From: an uncultured Christensenellaceae bacterium
Lineage (GTDB): Bacteria; Bacillota; Clostridia; Christensenellales; CAG-314
Direction: 5' to 3'
DNA: 64,000 bases
NCBI GenBank assembly: GCA_910587795.1
Contig: CAJUNH010000003.1
Coordinates: 62,001-126,000, forward strand
The position numbers and the translations under genes were made by a program. Under the pieces are notes generated by a model. That model saw only the letters and a list, made by a program, of their open reading frames with translations. It did not search any database and had not been told where the DNA came from. Shown in pieces: positions 18,882 through 28,600 of the stretch (positions are counted from its first letter, which is position 1; each line of letters starts with the position of its first letter).

Positions 18882-19535
18882 TCAAAACAATAAACTTAAA
18901 GCTATAAGCAGCATTCCCGGAAAATACAGCAACGTATTGACAATATCCAACCCGACCTTTTTAAACTTTAACAGAAACAGTCCCAAACACACGTCGCTTA
19001 GCATATACATAAAACTGCCTATACCGAATAAAATCGCCTTAACTCCGCCAAAAGTGCATGCAACGGCAATACCGACGCTTCCGCACAAACCGATACATAG
19101 CGTGTAAACGTTAAGATACACTATATCTCTGCCGAAGGAATACAGCTTAGTTACCTGACAGATAACGGTTGTTGCGACGAACAACGCAAAAGGCAATATC
19201 ATCCACCAAGAAAAACCGAAATAAGCTATGCCGTAAGCGGATATTACCGTACTGGCAACGGCAAAACTGACTACTCCGGCGTCAAAAAAGCTATGGCGAT
19301 CCATAAATACCAACAGCAAATCGCCCAATGCTGCAAAAATCAAACCGACAGCAAGGACAATATCCAAATTACCTTGCTGTAAAATACATCCGTATATAGC
19401 TATGCCGACAAACATAGAAGCAGTAAGCATTTTTACTACGCCGCGGCGTCTGCTGCCTATTTTAAAAGCTTTTAAAATTACCAACGTCAGCACAAGTAAC
19501 GCATAAACTACCGTCAGTACTATTTTTGTTACCAT
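18882..19535 (-). CDS. YhhN/TMEM86-family membrane protein (lysoplasmalogenase homologue)
   Basis: 217 residues with about eight membrane segments and almost no loops. FAALGDLLLVF near residue 67 and GSFMYMLSDVCLGLF near residue 172 are the two conserved segments with acidic residues that characterise the YhhN family. Family members such as TMEM86B hydrolyse the vinyl-ether bond of lysoplasmalogens. Whether this homologue does so is unproven. An AGPS-like enzyme in the window (41410-43146) makes an ether-lipid link conceivable. Monocistronic with its own promoter. Confidence 0.7.
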   Translation of the reverse strand: MVTKIVLTVVYALLVLTLVILKAFKIGSRRRGVVKMLTASMFVGIAIYGCILQQGNLDIVLAVGLIFAALGDLLLVFMDRHSFFDAGVVSFAVASTVISAYGIAYFGFSWWMILPFALFVATTVICQVTKLYSFGRDIVYLNVYTLCIGLCGSVGIAVACTFGGVKAILFGIGSFMYMLSDVCLGLFLLKFKKVGLDIVNTLLYFPGMLLIALSLLF

Positions 19536-19705
19536 ATTTACACCTCTACCTCTTTTTATTACCTTACCGCTTTACGCCGCGGACAAAATATCGATGAGTT
19601 TATTACGTTATTGTACAGCAGGCAGACTAATTGCACACAGAACAAAACACGTACAACACTATGTAATATCCAATCAAATACAAGCTAAACCCTGTCTATA
19701 TTTTT

Positions 19706-19734
19706 ATTATACGATATCAAAACTAAAACCACAA
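19706..19734 (-). promoter_or_regulatory. Promoter of yhhN-like gene
   Basis: Minus strand TTGTGG (19734-19729), 17 bases, TATAAT (19711-19706). Confidence 0.55.
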
Positions 19735-19789
19735 CGGTAACTTTTTCGCTAATAGCGAACGCAGTTTTCTTTTGTGCACGGTTATATTG

Positions 19790-19818
19790 TTGACAAAGGT
19801 AACAAAAAAGGGTATAAT
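19790..19818 (+). promoter_or_regulatory. Sigma-A promoter of EamA transporter
   Basis: TTGACA at 19790-19795 and TATAAT at 19813-19818, exactly 17 bases apart, both perfect consensus. Transcription should start near 19825, leaving a leader of about 190 bases. Confidence 0.8.
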
Positions 19819-19824
19819 GCACAT

Positions 19825-19930
19825 ATAATTTAATACCAAAGGCAATGTGGGAGAAATCCCGTGTCCATTCACCTAGGAGATTCAACGACAGACTAATATT
19901 AGTAGTTTGTCGTTTTATTTAGCAGGCGGC
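19825..19930 (+). promoter_or_regulatory. Structured leader with terminator hairpin, candidate small riboswitch
   Basis: Between the promoter and the EamA gene lie a GGGA-GAAA-UCCC hairpin (about 19848-19860), a self-complementary CCUAGG (19872-19877) and a terminator-like stem (AACGACA 19884-19890, TGTCGTT 19919-19925) followed by TTATTT. A constitutive consensus promoter behind an intrinsic terminator and a roughly 60-nt upstream domain is the layout of a transcription-attenuating riboswitch. I do not recognise the class. A 26-codon frame starting at the ATG near 19844 runs through the terminator and could be an alternative leader-peptide device. Confidence 0.5.
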
Positions 19931-20012
19931 AGATTGCTTAAATACTGCAAGAAAAACACATAAAACAGCAAAGCCGAACTAAAAGGTTTAAATTAAGTCA
20001 ACAAGAGGTACT

Positions 20013-21023
20013 ATGCAACAAACCAACAAAAAACAACATCTCGCGGGACTTGTTATGTTGTCGCTAACGGCGATTTTTTGGGGAGCGGGGTTTGTTTTAA
20101 ACGACAATTTACTAAACGCGGCGTTTTTTGCAACGCCGAATTTAATCAATACTTTGCGTTTCGGCGTATCCGCTATTTTGCTGGGAGCAATTTTTGCACG
20201 CAAACTGCGGTTTAACAAAAAAATAATACTGTACGCGGGCATTGGCGGAATATTATTGTTCGGCGGTTTTACGTTGCAGTTAATCGGTCTTAAATACACC
20301 ACTCCGTCGCACAACGGGTTTTTTACGGCGTCGTATATAATTTTCGTACCTTTTATAAGTTGGATTTTGTTAAAAAAACGCCCTTGCTGGCAGATGTTTG
20401 CAGGGGTAGGCGTTGCGATTGTCGGGCTTTTGATACTTAACTTATACGGTATAATAAAAGACGGAACAAGCAATACCGCAGTAGGAGATTTACTTACGCT
20501 TGCCGGCGCGGTTTTGTTTGCAGCGCAAATTGCCCTGACTGACTACGCTTACAGCAAAAAAGCCGTAGACTTCCCTAATATGACGTTTTGGCAAATACTT
20601 ACCGGCGCGGTTTTATTTGCTTTATACACGTTGATTTTTGAAAGCAAACACTACTCTTCAATTACGTTTGACGCGTCGTATTGCGTATGGAGATTACTAA
20701 TAGTAATACTGTGCGGCACATCCTTTGCATATCTCGCGCAAAGTTATGCCCAAAAACATCTTAGCTCCACCGAAACGTCGCTTGTACTTGCCTGCGAATC
20801 GCCGATAGGCGCGCTGATTTCCATTATCGCGGGTGTTGAAACGTTTGTTTGGACAACGGTTGTAGGCGGTATGATGGTTATTGCCGCCGTACTTATAATA
20901 GAATTTATTCCGCGGCTTTCGGCACGGCGTAAATTAAATGAGCCGTCGGTAGATACACCCGTAAGCACTGCCGCGTTAGATAAGGAAGAAAATAACGAAG
21001 AACACATAAATCCGCCGTCCTAA
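20013..21023 (+). CDS. EamA/DMT-superfamily transporter
   Basis: 336 residues after a GAGGT ribosome binding site. Two EamA repeats give about ten membrane segments; the first opens with GLVMLSLTAIFWGAGFVLND, the second with GDLLTLAGAVLFAAQIALTDY. The segment AYLAQSYAQKHLSSTETSLVLACE is the conserved end of the second repeat. A hydrophilic tail of about 33 residues rich in Pro, Glu and Asn follows. The superfamily exports amino acids, nucleosides or drugs. The substrate may correspond to whatever controls the leader upstream. It ends at a strong bidirectional terminator. Confidence 0.88.
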   Translation: MQQTNKKQHLAGLVMLSLTAIFWGAGFVLNDNLLNAAFFATPNLINTLRFGVSAILLGAIFARKLRFNKKIILYAGIGGILLFGGFTLQLIGLKYTTPSHNGFFTASYIIFVPFISWILLKKRPCWQMFAGVGVAIVGLLILNLYGIIKDGTSNTAVGDLLTLAGAVLFAAQIALTDYAYSKKAVDFPNMTFWQILTGAVLFALYTLIFESKHYSSITFDASYCVWRLLIVILCGTSFAYLAQSYAQKHLSSTETSLVLACESPIGALISIIAGVETFVWTTVVGGMMVIAAVLIIEFIPRLSARRKLNEPSVDTPVSTAALDKEENNEEHINPPS

Positions 21024-21039
21024 AAACGACGGATTTACC

Positions 21040-21080
21040 GTATAAGAAAACCACGCGAAATTCGCGTGGTTTTCTTATAC
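21040..21080. terminator. Bidirectional terminator between convergent EamA and gap genes
   Basis: A 20-base arm at 21040-21059 is repeated inverted at 21061-21080 (core AACCACGCGAA / TTCGCGTGGTT). T-rich flanks exist in both directions. It separates two convergent genes. Confidence 0.85.
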
Positions 21081-21129
21081 GTTTATATCGTAAAACAACT
21101 ATGTTATTACTCTATATTTATCCTAAAAA

Positions 21130-22200
21130 TTACAGTTCGGCAAAATACTTAATCGTACGTACCATCTGCGTAGTATAGCTGTTTTCGTTATCGTACCAAG
21201 CCACAACCTGAACTTCGTATTTTCCGCCGTCAAGCTTTGTTACCATTGTTTGAGTAGCGTCGAATAAGCTGCCGTAACGCATACCGATAACGTCGCTGGA
21301 AACAATCATATCTTCGTTGTAGCCGTAAGATTCGTTAGCAACGCTCTTCATATAAGCATTGATTGTTTCGGGAGTAACTTCCTTGCCCTTTCCGTCGACA
21401 ACCGCAACCAAAATTGTGGTAGAACCTGTGCAAACGGGGACGCGTTGAGCCGAACCGATAAGTTTTTTGTCGAGTTCCGGAATAACAAGACCGATAGCCT
21501 TAGCAGCGCCCGTCGTGTTAGGAACGATATTTTGAGCGGCAGCGCGCGCTCTGCGCAAATCGCCCTTGCGGTGAGGTCCGTCAAGAACCATTTGGTCGCC
21601 CGTGTATGCGTGAACGGTAATCATAATACCGCTTTCTACGGGAGCAAAATCGTTTAACGCCTTAGCCATAGGAGCAAGACAGTTTGTCGTGCAGCTTGCG
21701 GCGGAAATAATCGTATCGTCCTTTTTAAGAATATTTTCGTTTACACCGTAAACAACCGTGGGCAAATCCTTGCCTGCGGGAGCGGAAATAATAACCTTTT
21801 TAGCGCCTGCGTCAACGTGAGCCTGACTCTTTTCCTTACTGCAATAAAAACCGGTGCATTCCAACACTACGTCTACGTTTAACGCTTTCCAAGGAAGGTT
21901 GATTGCTTTGGGTTCGGCGTAAATTGTAATTTCCTTACCGTCTACCGTAATAGAACCGGGCGTTACAACCGTTTTGCCGTCTTCTGCAAAAACAGGTTCC
22001 TTACTTGTAACAGTGTGACCCATAGCCACATAATTGCCTTGAGCCGTGTCGTACTTTAAAAGATGCGCAAGCATTTTGGGGCTTGTCAAGTCGTTGATAG
22101 CTACGATTTCGTAACCTGCCGCGCCAAACATTTGACGAAAAGCAAGACGACCGATACGTCCAAAACCGTTGATTGCAACTCTTACGTTTTTCTTTGCCAT
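21130..22200 (-). CDS. gap: Glyceraldehyde-3-phosphate dehydrogenase
   Basis: 356 residues from the ATG at 22200, preceded by GGAGG. It oxidises glyceraldehyde-3-phosphate to 1,3-bisphosphoglycerate with NAD+. AINGFGRIGRLAFRQ is the Rossmann fold start, SAASCTTNCLAP carries the catalytic Cys, and AYTGDQ and VAWYDNENSY are invariant family segments. It is about 20 residues longer than usual, with an insertion around residues 65-85 (EPVFAEDGKTVV). Divergent from fba across a 192-base regulatory region, so two steps of lower and mid glycolysis share one control region. No pgk or tpi follows here. Confidence 0.96.
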   Translation of the reverse strand: MAKKNVRVAINGFGRIGRLAFRQMFGAAGYEIVAINDLTSPKMLAHLLKYDTAQGNYVAMGHTVTSKEPVFAEDGKTVVTPGSITVDGKEITIYAEPKAINLPWKALNVDVVLECTGFYCSKEKSQAHVDAGAKKVIISAPAGKDLPTVVYGVNENILKKDDTIISAASCTTNCLAPMAKALNDFAPVESGIMITVHAYTGDQMVLDGPHRKGDLRRARAAAQNIVPNTTGAAKAIGLVIPELDKKLIGSAQRVPVCTGSTTILVAVVDGKGKEVTPETINAYMKSVANESYGYNEDMIVSSDVIGMRYGSLFDATQTMVTKLDGGKYEVQVVAWYDNENSYTTQMVRTIKYFAEL

Positions 22201-22287
22201 TGTGAGTTTACCTCCAAAAAATTTTTCTGTTTGGTTAGACAATTCCCGCTTTACTTAAACAAAGAACTGTGCTACAATACCTTTAAC

Positions 22288-22316
22288 AGTATAGCATAAT
22301 GATTTGCTTTTGACAA
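22288..22316 (-). promoter_or_regulatory. Promoter of gap
   Basis: Minus strand TTGTCA (22316-22311), 17-base spacer, TATACT (22293-22288). The -35 box lies inside the inverted repeat at 22310-22327. Confidence 0.6.
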
Positions 22317-22327
22317 CAAATTGTCAA
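22310..22327. promoter_or_regulatory. 18-bp inverted repeat, Rex-like operator candidate
   Basis: TTGACAACAAATTGTCAA is a perfect 7-4-7 inverted repeat over the gap -35 box. It matches the TTGnnAAnnnnTTnnCAA skeleton of Rex (NADH-sensing repressor) sites, though the inner bases differ from the usual TTGTTAA half. Control of gap, and possibly fba, by redox state is an inference. Confidence 0.4.
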
Positions 22328-22392
22328 CGCAAAAACATTATAAAAACATTATGCAAAATATAAAATCTATCTATAATTTGGAGGAAACCGTT

Positions 22393-23328
22393 ATGCCACT
22401 TGTAACAACAAAAGAAATGTTTGCCAAAGCCTATAAAGAAGGCTATGCCATAGGCGCGTTTAACGTAAATAATATGGAAATGATTCAGGCCATCGTCGAA
22501 GCCGCAAACGAATGCCGATCTCCCGTAATTTTGCAAGTATCCGCAGGCGCGCGCAAATACGCAAACCCCGTATACCTTAGACACCTTGTACAGGCGGCGG
22601 CGGAAACTACCGATATTCCCATTGCAATGCACCTTGACCACGGCGCTGATTTCGATATTTGCAAGGACTCTATCGACAGCGGATTTACTTCCGTTATGAT
22701 TGACGCATCCTCCAAACCGTGGGAAGAAAACATCGCCGTTACCCGCAAAGTTGTAGAATACGCTCACGCGCACGGCGTTACGGTAGAGGCGGAACTTGGC
22801 AAACTTGCCGGCGTTGAGGACGACGTTAAAGTGGACGCTAAGGACGCTTTGTTTACAAGCCCCGACGAAGTAGAAGAGTTTACGGCGCGTACGGGTATAG
22901 ACAGCTTAGCTATCGCTATCGGCACGTCTCACGGCGCGTACAAATTTAAGCCCGGACAAGACCCCAAACTCCGTTTGGACATTTTGGAAGAAATAAGCAG
23001 ACGTCTGCCCGACTTCCCTATCGTTTTGCACGGCGCAAGCAGCGTTCCGCAAGATAAGGTTGCAATAGTCAATCAGTTTGGAGGGAGCATGCCCGACGCA
23101 ATAGGCATCCCCGAAAGCGAGCTGCAAAAAGCCGCAAAAATGGCGGTTTGCAAAATCAATATCGACAGCGACTTACGCGTTGCTTTTACCGCCGCTATCC
23201 GCAAACATTTTAGCGAATTTCCCTCTCACTTCGACCCCCGTCAATATTTGGGCGACGCACGCACAATGATGAAGGAAATGGTAAAACACAAGATTATTAA
23301 CGTTTTAGGCAGCGCAAACAAAGCGTGA
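22393..23328 (+). CDS. fba: Class II fructose-bisphosphate aldolase
   Basis: 311 residues from the ATG at 22393, directly after TTTGGAGG; the 24 upstream codons in frame are leader sequence. It splits fructose-1,6-bisphosphate into DHAP and glyceraldehyde-3-phosphate using Zn2+. MHLDHGADFDIC carries the first zinc ligand and catalytic Asp, GTSHGAYKF and VLHGASSVP the other ligand and phosphate-binding loops. INIDSDLRVAF near the C-terminus is standard. Divergent from gap. Confidence 0.95.
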   Translation: MPLVTTKEMFAKAYKEGYAIGAFNVNNMEMIQAIVEAANECRSPVILQVSAGARKYANPVYLRHLVQAAAETTDIPIAMHLDHGADFDICKDSIDSGFTSVMIDASSKPWEENIAVTRKVVEYAHAHGVTVEAELGKLAGVEDDVKVDAKDALFTSPDEVEEFTARTGIDSLAIAIGTSHGAYKFKPGQDPKLRLDILEEISRRLPDFPIVLHGASSVPQDKVAIVNQFGGSMPDAIGIPESELQKAAKMAVCKINIDSDLRVAFTAAIRKHFSEFPSHFDPRQYLGDARTMMKEMVKHKIINVLGSANKA

Positions 23329-23360
23329 TAACGGTTAAATCGTAATTTCTTTAAATATAC

Positions 23361-23396
23361 AAAAACTCCAACGGTGCATAACGGTTGGAGTTTTTT
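23361..23396 (+). terminator. Terminator of fba
   Basis: Arms AAAAACTCCAAC (23361-23372) and GTTGGAGTTTTT (23384-23395) with a T run, 30 bases after the fba stop. Confidence 0.85.
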
Positions 23397-23542
23397 ACAT
23401 TTTAAATAAGTTGTAACGGCGCGCTAACCTTTTGCCGCGGAATAGAAAAGACGCTATACCGCGGATGTTAATATTACGTTATTTTTATGCAGATAATTTA
23501 ATACTCGCCAAATTATTGGACGGTATTGTTTTACTTTTGCTC

Positions 23543-23571
23543 TTGAAATATGCAAAACGTTGTAGTATAAT
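23543..23571 (+). promoter_or_regulatory. Promoter of fucose-isomerase-like gene
   Basis: TTGAAA (23543-23548), 17-base spacer, TATAAT (23566-23571). The predicted start leaves a leader of about 25 bases. Confidence 0.65.
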
Positions 23572-23601
23572 AATTTGCAAATACTTTTTAACGAGGTACA
23601 T

Positions 23602-24783
23602 ATGAACATAAAATTTTCTACTTTTCAATCGCGGCTTACGCACTCGCCCGACTTTAACAATGAAACGGAAAAGTTTATCGCCGATATAGAAAAATCTCTC
23701 TGCGATAAATTGCACTACGCCGACCTTGCCGATTACGACTGCGACGTAAAACTGATATTTGTGCAAACGGGCGGAAGCGAAGGTTACTTTTTAAACAGCT
23801 TCGACAAATTACAAGAGCCGTACTATATTTTGACTAACGGCTCCAACAACAGTCTTGCCGCCTCCTTAGAAATACTGACATATTTAAACAATCGCGGCAT
23901 AAAAGGTGAAATTTTACACGGAGGAGCAGAATATATTGCCGAGCGCATTAAGACGCTTGCCGCGGTAAATAAAGTAAAGCGTCAATTAAAATCAGCGAGG
24001 CTCGGCGTAATCGGTCAGCCTTCCAACTGGCTGATATCGTCCGTGCCGGACTACGGCGACGTGCTTAGAACGTTAGGCGTTACGCTTGTTAATATACCCA
24101 TTAGCAGAGTAGAGGAAATTTCAAAAAACGCCGTTATAAGCAGCAAAACCGACTGCCCTGATTTTGACAGAGAGGAACTTACAAAAGCGCGGCAAATACA
24201 GAAAGCTTTGGAGCAAATTGTTTGCAAGGAACGCCTAAACGGACTTACGATACGCTGTTTCGACTTGCTTACGTCGTTAAAATCCACAGGGTGCCTTGCC
24301 CTTGCCGAGCTTAACGCAAAGGGCATAATAGGCACTTGCGAAGGAGATATCGCCGCAATGCTGAGTATGCTTATTGCCCGCATTATAAGCGGAAAATCCA
24401 ACTTTCAGGCAAATCCGTCACGCATAGACGTAAACAATAATACCGTTGTATTTGCGCATTGCACCGCTCCTTTGGATATGCTGGACAAATACAAATTCGA
24501 CACTCACTTTGAAAGCGGAATAGGCGTTGCCGTAAAGGGCGAATTGCACGCGGGCAAAGCCACGGTATTTAGACTTTCCGCCGATTTAAAACGCTACTTT
24601 GTCTCATCCTGCGACATTGTAAAAAATTTAAGCGAAACGGACTTATGCCGTACGCAAATAGCCGTACGCTTAGACGAACCCGTCACTCAGCTGCTTACAA
24701 CCCCTTGCGGAAACCACCATATTATTATGTACGGAGATTATGCCCGACACATCAAGCTGGTAATGGATTCCTTATTAGGATAA
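23602..24783 (+). CDS. L-fucose/L-arabinose isomerase-like protein
   Basis: 393 residues from the ATG at 23602 (GAGGT upstream). The C-terminal half has CLALAELNAKGIIGTCEGDIAAMLSMLIAR, the segment that in fucose and arabinose isomerases carries a metal-binding Glu. GVIGQPSNWLISS near residue 133 matches the second domain of such proteins. It is shorter than true FucI (about 590) and AraA (about 500), so it belongs to the broad FucI/AraA C-terminal-domain family whose members are often of unknown substrate. It may convert a 6-deoxy- or pentose sugar. No sugar kinase or aldolase is adjacent, so the pathway is open. Confidence 0.65.
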   Translation: MNIKFSTFQSRLTHSPDFNNETEKFIADIEKSLCDKLHYADLADYDCDVKLIFVQTGGSEGYFLNSFDKLQEPYYILTNGSNNSLAASLEILTYLNNRGIKGEILHGGAEYIAERIKTLAAVNKVKRQLKSARLGVIGQPSNWLISSVPDYGDVLRTLGVTLVNIPISRVEEISKNAVISSKTDCPDFDREELTKARQIQKALEQIVCKERLNGLTIRCFDLLTSLKSTGCLALAELNAKGIIGTCEGDIAAMLSMLIARIISGKSNFQANPSRIDVNNNTVVFAHCTAPLDMLDKYKFDTHFESGIGVAVKGELHAGKATVFRLSADLKRYFVSSCDIVKNLSETDLCRTQIAVRLDEPVTQLLTTPCGNHHIIMYGDYARHIKLVMDSLLG

Positions 24784-24827
24784 CTTTATTTGTTGATTTT
24801 AAATGCATATTAACAAGGAGCAAATCA

Positions 24828-25352
24828 ATGGAAATTGCACTGCGCGTTATTACCGCTTTATTAGTAACCTTATCTGCTTCGATTTTAGCGGACATCCTGT
24901 ATCCCAAATTTTTAAAAAGAGAAAAAACAAATGAGGACAAAGCAAAGGCAGAAAGAAAAGTGTATGTAAATAATAAATTGAGTGCCGTTTTTGTCGCGCT
25001 GTTATTTTTTTGCAATATAGTTGGAATTTTAATTATTGCATTGCCTAACGTTGTTACGGAAATTTTAAAATTTAACTATGTAACTACGATTTGCGTATGC
25101 TGGATACCTATCATTTTTGATAGCATTGTCGTTTATATAATGTTTACAAAAGCAACTTACGACGACGAAAAAATAACAATTAAAAAGTTGTTTAGCAAAC
25201 CCAAAGTCTATTATTTTAGCGACATAATCTCTTATACAAAAACGGGCAATCTTAAAGTCGTAACCAAAAACGGGAATTTTCTGCTCTTTAATGCATTGTC
25301 GGGAACGGACAGTTTAAGACAGGTAATAGCAGAAAAATTATCGCAGAGTTAA
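24828..25352 (+). CDS. Small membrane protein of unknown function
   Basis: 174 residues from the ATG at 24828, which has a strong AAGGAG; the longer frame from 24645 overlaps the preceding gene. There is one N-terminal membrane segment (residues 3-23), a Lys/Glu-rich cytoplasmic loop (29-45) and two further membrane segments (about 52-74 and 84-105). A soluble C-terminal domain of about 65 residues has alternating strands (KITIKKLFSKPKVYYFSDI, LKVVTKNGNFLLF) ending in a helix, like bacterial PH-like domains. No specific family recognised. 44 bases downstream of the isomerase-like gene, possibly in the same transcript. Confidence 0.6.
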   Translation: MEIALRVITALLVTLSASILADILYPKFLKREKTNEDKAKAERKVYVNNKLSAVFVALLFFCNIVGILIIALPNVVTEILKFNYVTTICVCWIPIIFDSIVVYIMFTKATYDDEKITIKKLFSKPKVYYFSDIISYTKTGNLKVVTKNGNFLLFNALSGTDSLRQVIAEKLSQS

Positions 25353-25442
25353 AACTTACTATGTAAATTTAAAATTTGTATCTCAAAAATTAACTTAAAA
25401 CGTAATGTGATTTTCAATTTATTTATCTAATAATATGCAGTT

Positions 25443-25475
25443 AAAAGCTCTCAAACATTTTGTTCGAGAGCTTTC
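25443..25475 (+). terminator. Weak hairpin after small membrane protein gene
   Basis: Arms AAAGCTCTC and GAGAGCTTT with a 13-base loop lie 90 bases after the stop, followed by only a short T-rich stretch. Confidence 0.4.
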
Positions 25476-25645
25476 TGTCATTTTGAGAGTGCCGCGCTAA
25501 AAAGTGCTGTTTTCTTATAAAAAATATTTTTTTACGTTGGCTGTTTTTTTAATTATCGAACGATCGGATGAATAAACAAACACAATCTTGTATTCTATTT
25601 TACACAAGCTTATCTTTGCCGCCGTTATTTAATTCGTTCCGTAAT

Positions 25646-28600
25646 TTACCAAATAGCATGCTGAGCTTCGTATTGCGTTGCCACACCGTATACGGGCGCG
25701 TTAACGGCAAGGTCGACGTTTGCGGTACAAATGGAAATAAGCTTGATGCTGCCTTTAAGATTTGTAAGGCTGTAATCGTTTGCATTGTGCAAAACGTTAA
25801 GTTCAACCGCACCCAAAGCGCTGTCGATAGGCGCTAAATCCGCCTTTAAATTAAAGGTTTGTTCCGCATAGAAATAGTCCTTTAAAATGTCTTCGATACC
25901 GTAGTCGTTGTTTCTTTCCTTGGTGATAGCGCCGCGGATTTCATCGTTGATCCAACTCTTAAAGTTTACCATTTCCAAAATGTAGTTTACCATGGTCATG
26001 GTATCTTTTGCAAAATCCTCGGTTGTGATATTTTCCGCAATAAACGACGGCGCTCCGTTATGTACCGTATCCAATTCGATAACGGACGTGAATACACCCG
26101 TTTTAAACTTTTGGTAAGAATCGCGGTAAATAGTAATCAGTCCCGTTCTACTGTTAAAATACAAGTAACTGTTTCCGCCGTAGTCTGCCAGCGCAATATT
26201 TTTAATATCCAATGCGCTCAGCTTATTGCGTATCAATTTAAGAGCAATAGCCGTTTCGCCGTCAGCGTCTATATCCACATAAAACTGCACGCCTATATTG
26301 AGTTTTACGCCCAAAAGATTTACCTCTATGTTACCGCTGATATCAAACGAACGTGATCCGTCCTCGGTTGTAGGCCGAGCCGTTACGACCAACGCCGACA
26401 GCAAATCGTACAAGCTGTTAAAGTCAATGTGATAAGCGTCGTAATCGTAAGACAGAATATCCTGTACCGCAGCGTATTGACCGTCTTGCGCCACTGCGGA
26501 AGCTTCTACGCGCATATTGCTTATCTGTATGGATATATTATCGTAAAACAACGTCAGGTTATCCAACGACAAGCCGTCGCCGTACGGCTGTATAGCAACA
26601 AAAATTTCGCCTAATTTGCTAAGCAGCACTTTACCGTCAAGCATCAAACCGAACACATTGTCTTGATACGAAATATGCTTTAAAATATTTGCAATATTGC
26701 TTAGTTCGGCATTGTTTTCCGCCTCAGCCATAGCGTCTTTAAAATCCTGCACCATTTCGCCGATTTGCGGAATTACGTCAACCAAATCGTCGTACAAGTT
26801 AAAGCATTGCTTAATCGTATCGACCGATACGGTCAATCTAATCGTATTACGATTGCCGTCCACATTGCGCCCCGTATCCGTCACATAAATACTGCCGTCT
26901 TTGTAAACGATATCCAACGACATAAATTCCTGCCAGGTATTATCCGCTTTAAGTTTGCGTACATCCAGCTTGGCGCGCAATTTAAATGTATCCATACCTT
27001 CGGTATTTTTGTAGTAAAATTCAAAGTACGAGCCGTTTGCAAGCATATACTGAACATCGCCCAAATTAATCAGCGTATCGCCGTCAAAACTGAACTTCCA
27101 ACTGTTGGTATGGACAAGTTTTTCGATTACGGGATAATAGTCTTCCAACACGCTGTCGATTGCGATATAGTTATATTCGTCGGTAAACTCTACGTACTGT
27201 TGTGTGCCGCAGGGAGTAATTTCCAACGTTTTATTAATTAAACTTACGGGTACAGTGATTTTTGACAATTCGCCGCCGATAAACGCAACGTCGATATCAA
27301 ACCCCAACGCACTGCAATATACGTGTACGCCGTCGCCCAAAACCGATATTGCAATAGATTTTGTTATTGCGCGCAAATCGATGTTATCAAATAACGACAA
27401 GTCTATTTTGTCAACGATATCCGCCGCACCGCTAAACTCGTTTACAAGGTCGTCTATCTTTTTGACCATATCCACGATTCTGTCCAAATCGCCGCTGACA
27501 AACATATCGCCTTTGTTAACCTTAATTACGTTGTTAGCATATTGAATATATAAATCGTCTAATTTAAGGTTATACACGCCGTTAAGTAAATCCAGACTAG
27601 CGTAGATTGTATTAAGTTCGTCCAGTTTTACGGCAATATTTGTAGTAAAATCGCCGTTGGGTGCAGTTACCGCTTTGCCGTTTGCCGATACGTCCGCTTT
27701 AAATTCCGCCGTCAAACCGCCCATTGTAAGTCCGTTAACTTGCAGCGCTACGCCGTTATTAAGCTGCAAACCTATACGGATATCGTTAGATAAGCCGAGC
27801 TGCGTACCGTCTAATGCGATATCGAATGAATTTCCGTCGTAATCGATACCCTTTAATAATTCCGCAACGTCTATATTGCCTTGCGAAATTTTGTTAATAA
27901 TATTTTCCGCCGCCGACAATATTCCGTCCAAATCGTCGTTGTATCCTTTAAGCGAATCCAACTCCAACTTATTGCCGTCCGTATTTTGGTTTATTGAGCC
28001 TACGTTAAACGCAAATTTAAGATCGCCTATACGCGCGTAAACGGTATTTTGCACATACCACAGTTCCAAATTAAGCATACTTAGCTTATTGTACGAAACT
28101 TGCGCGCTGACATACAGTCCGCCGTTGTAATTAACGTCTGCGATAACGCCGTATACGTTACTGCCGAAAGCAAACGTGCCTTCAAGCAAAACTCTGTAAC
28201 CGTCGGCGTTTATAAGCGATTTTATTTCCGCAGCAACTTCGTCGACGATATTTTCCAAATCAAAATATTTTGCATTTGTGTCCAGCTTGACTATCTCTGT
28301 TTCGGAAGGACGCACTGCCGCGCTGTAACCGCTTACCGTAACGTTGATATCGGCAAGATTCGCTTCGTTATCGAAATTGACTTTTATGCTCGCAAAATCT
28401 TTTATAACCAAATTTATGCTGAACGCTGCGGATGACAAATCGAACTTAAGCGACGAAAGTATATCTTTAACGGACAAATCGGCGTTTGCAAATATGTCCA
28501 TATCTACATTCGGTAAACTCAATCCCATTTCCGTCATAATGCGATTAATAAGCAAGCCTATTTTATCCTTAGTAGTACATATCGCCAAATTATCTATTTT

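Larger units (their letters stand above)
19536..20012. other. Divergent regulatory region of yhhN-like and EamA genes
   Basis: No gene is called in these 477 bases. They hold the minus-strand promoter for the yhhN-like gene (19706-19734) and the plus-strand promoter, leader and attenuator-type hairpin of the EamA gene (19790-19930). Confidence 0.7.
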
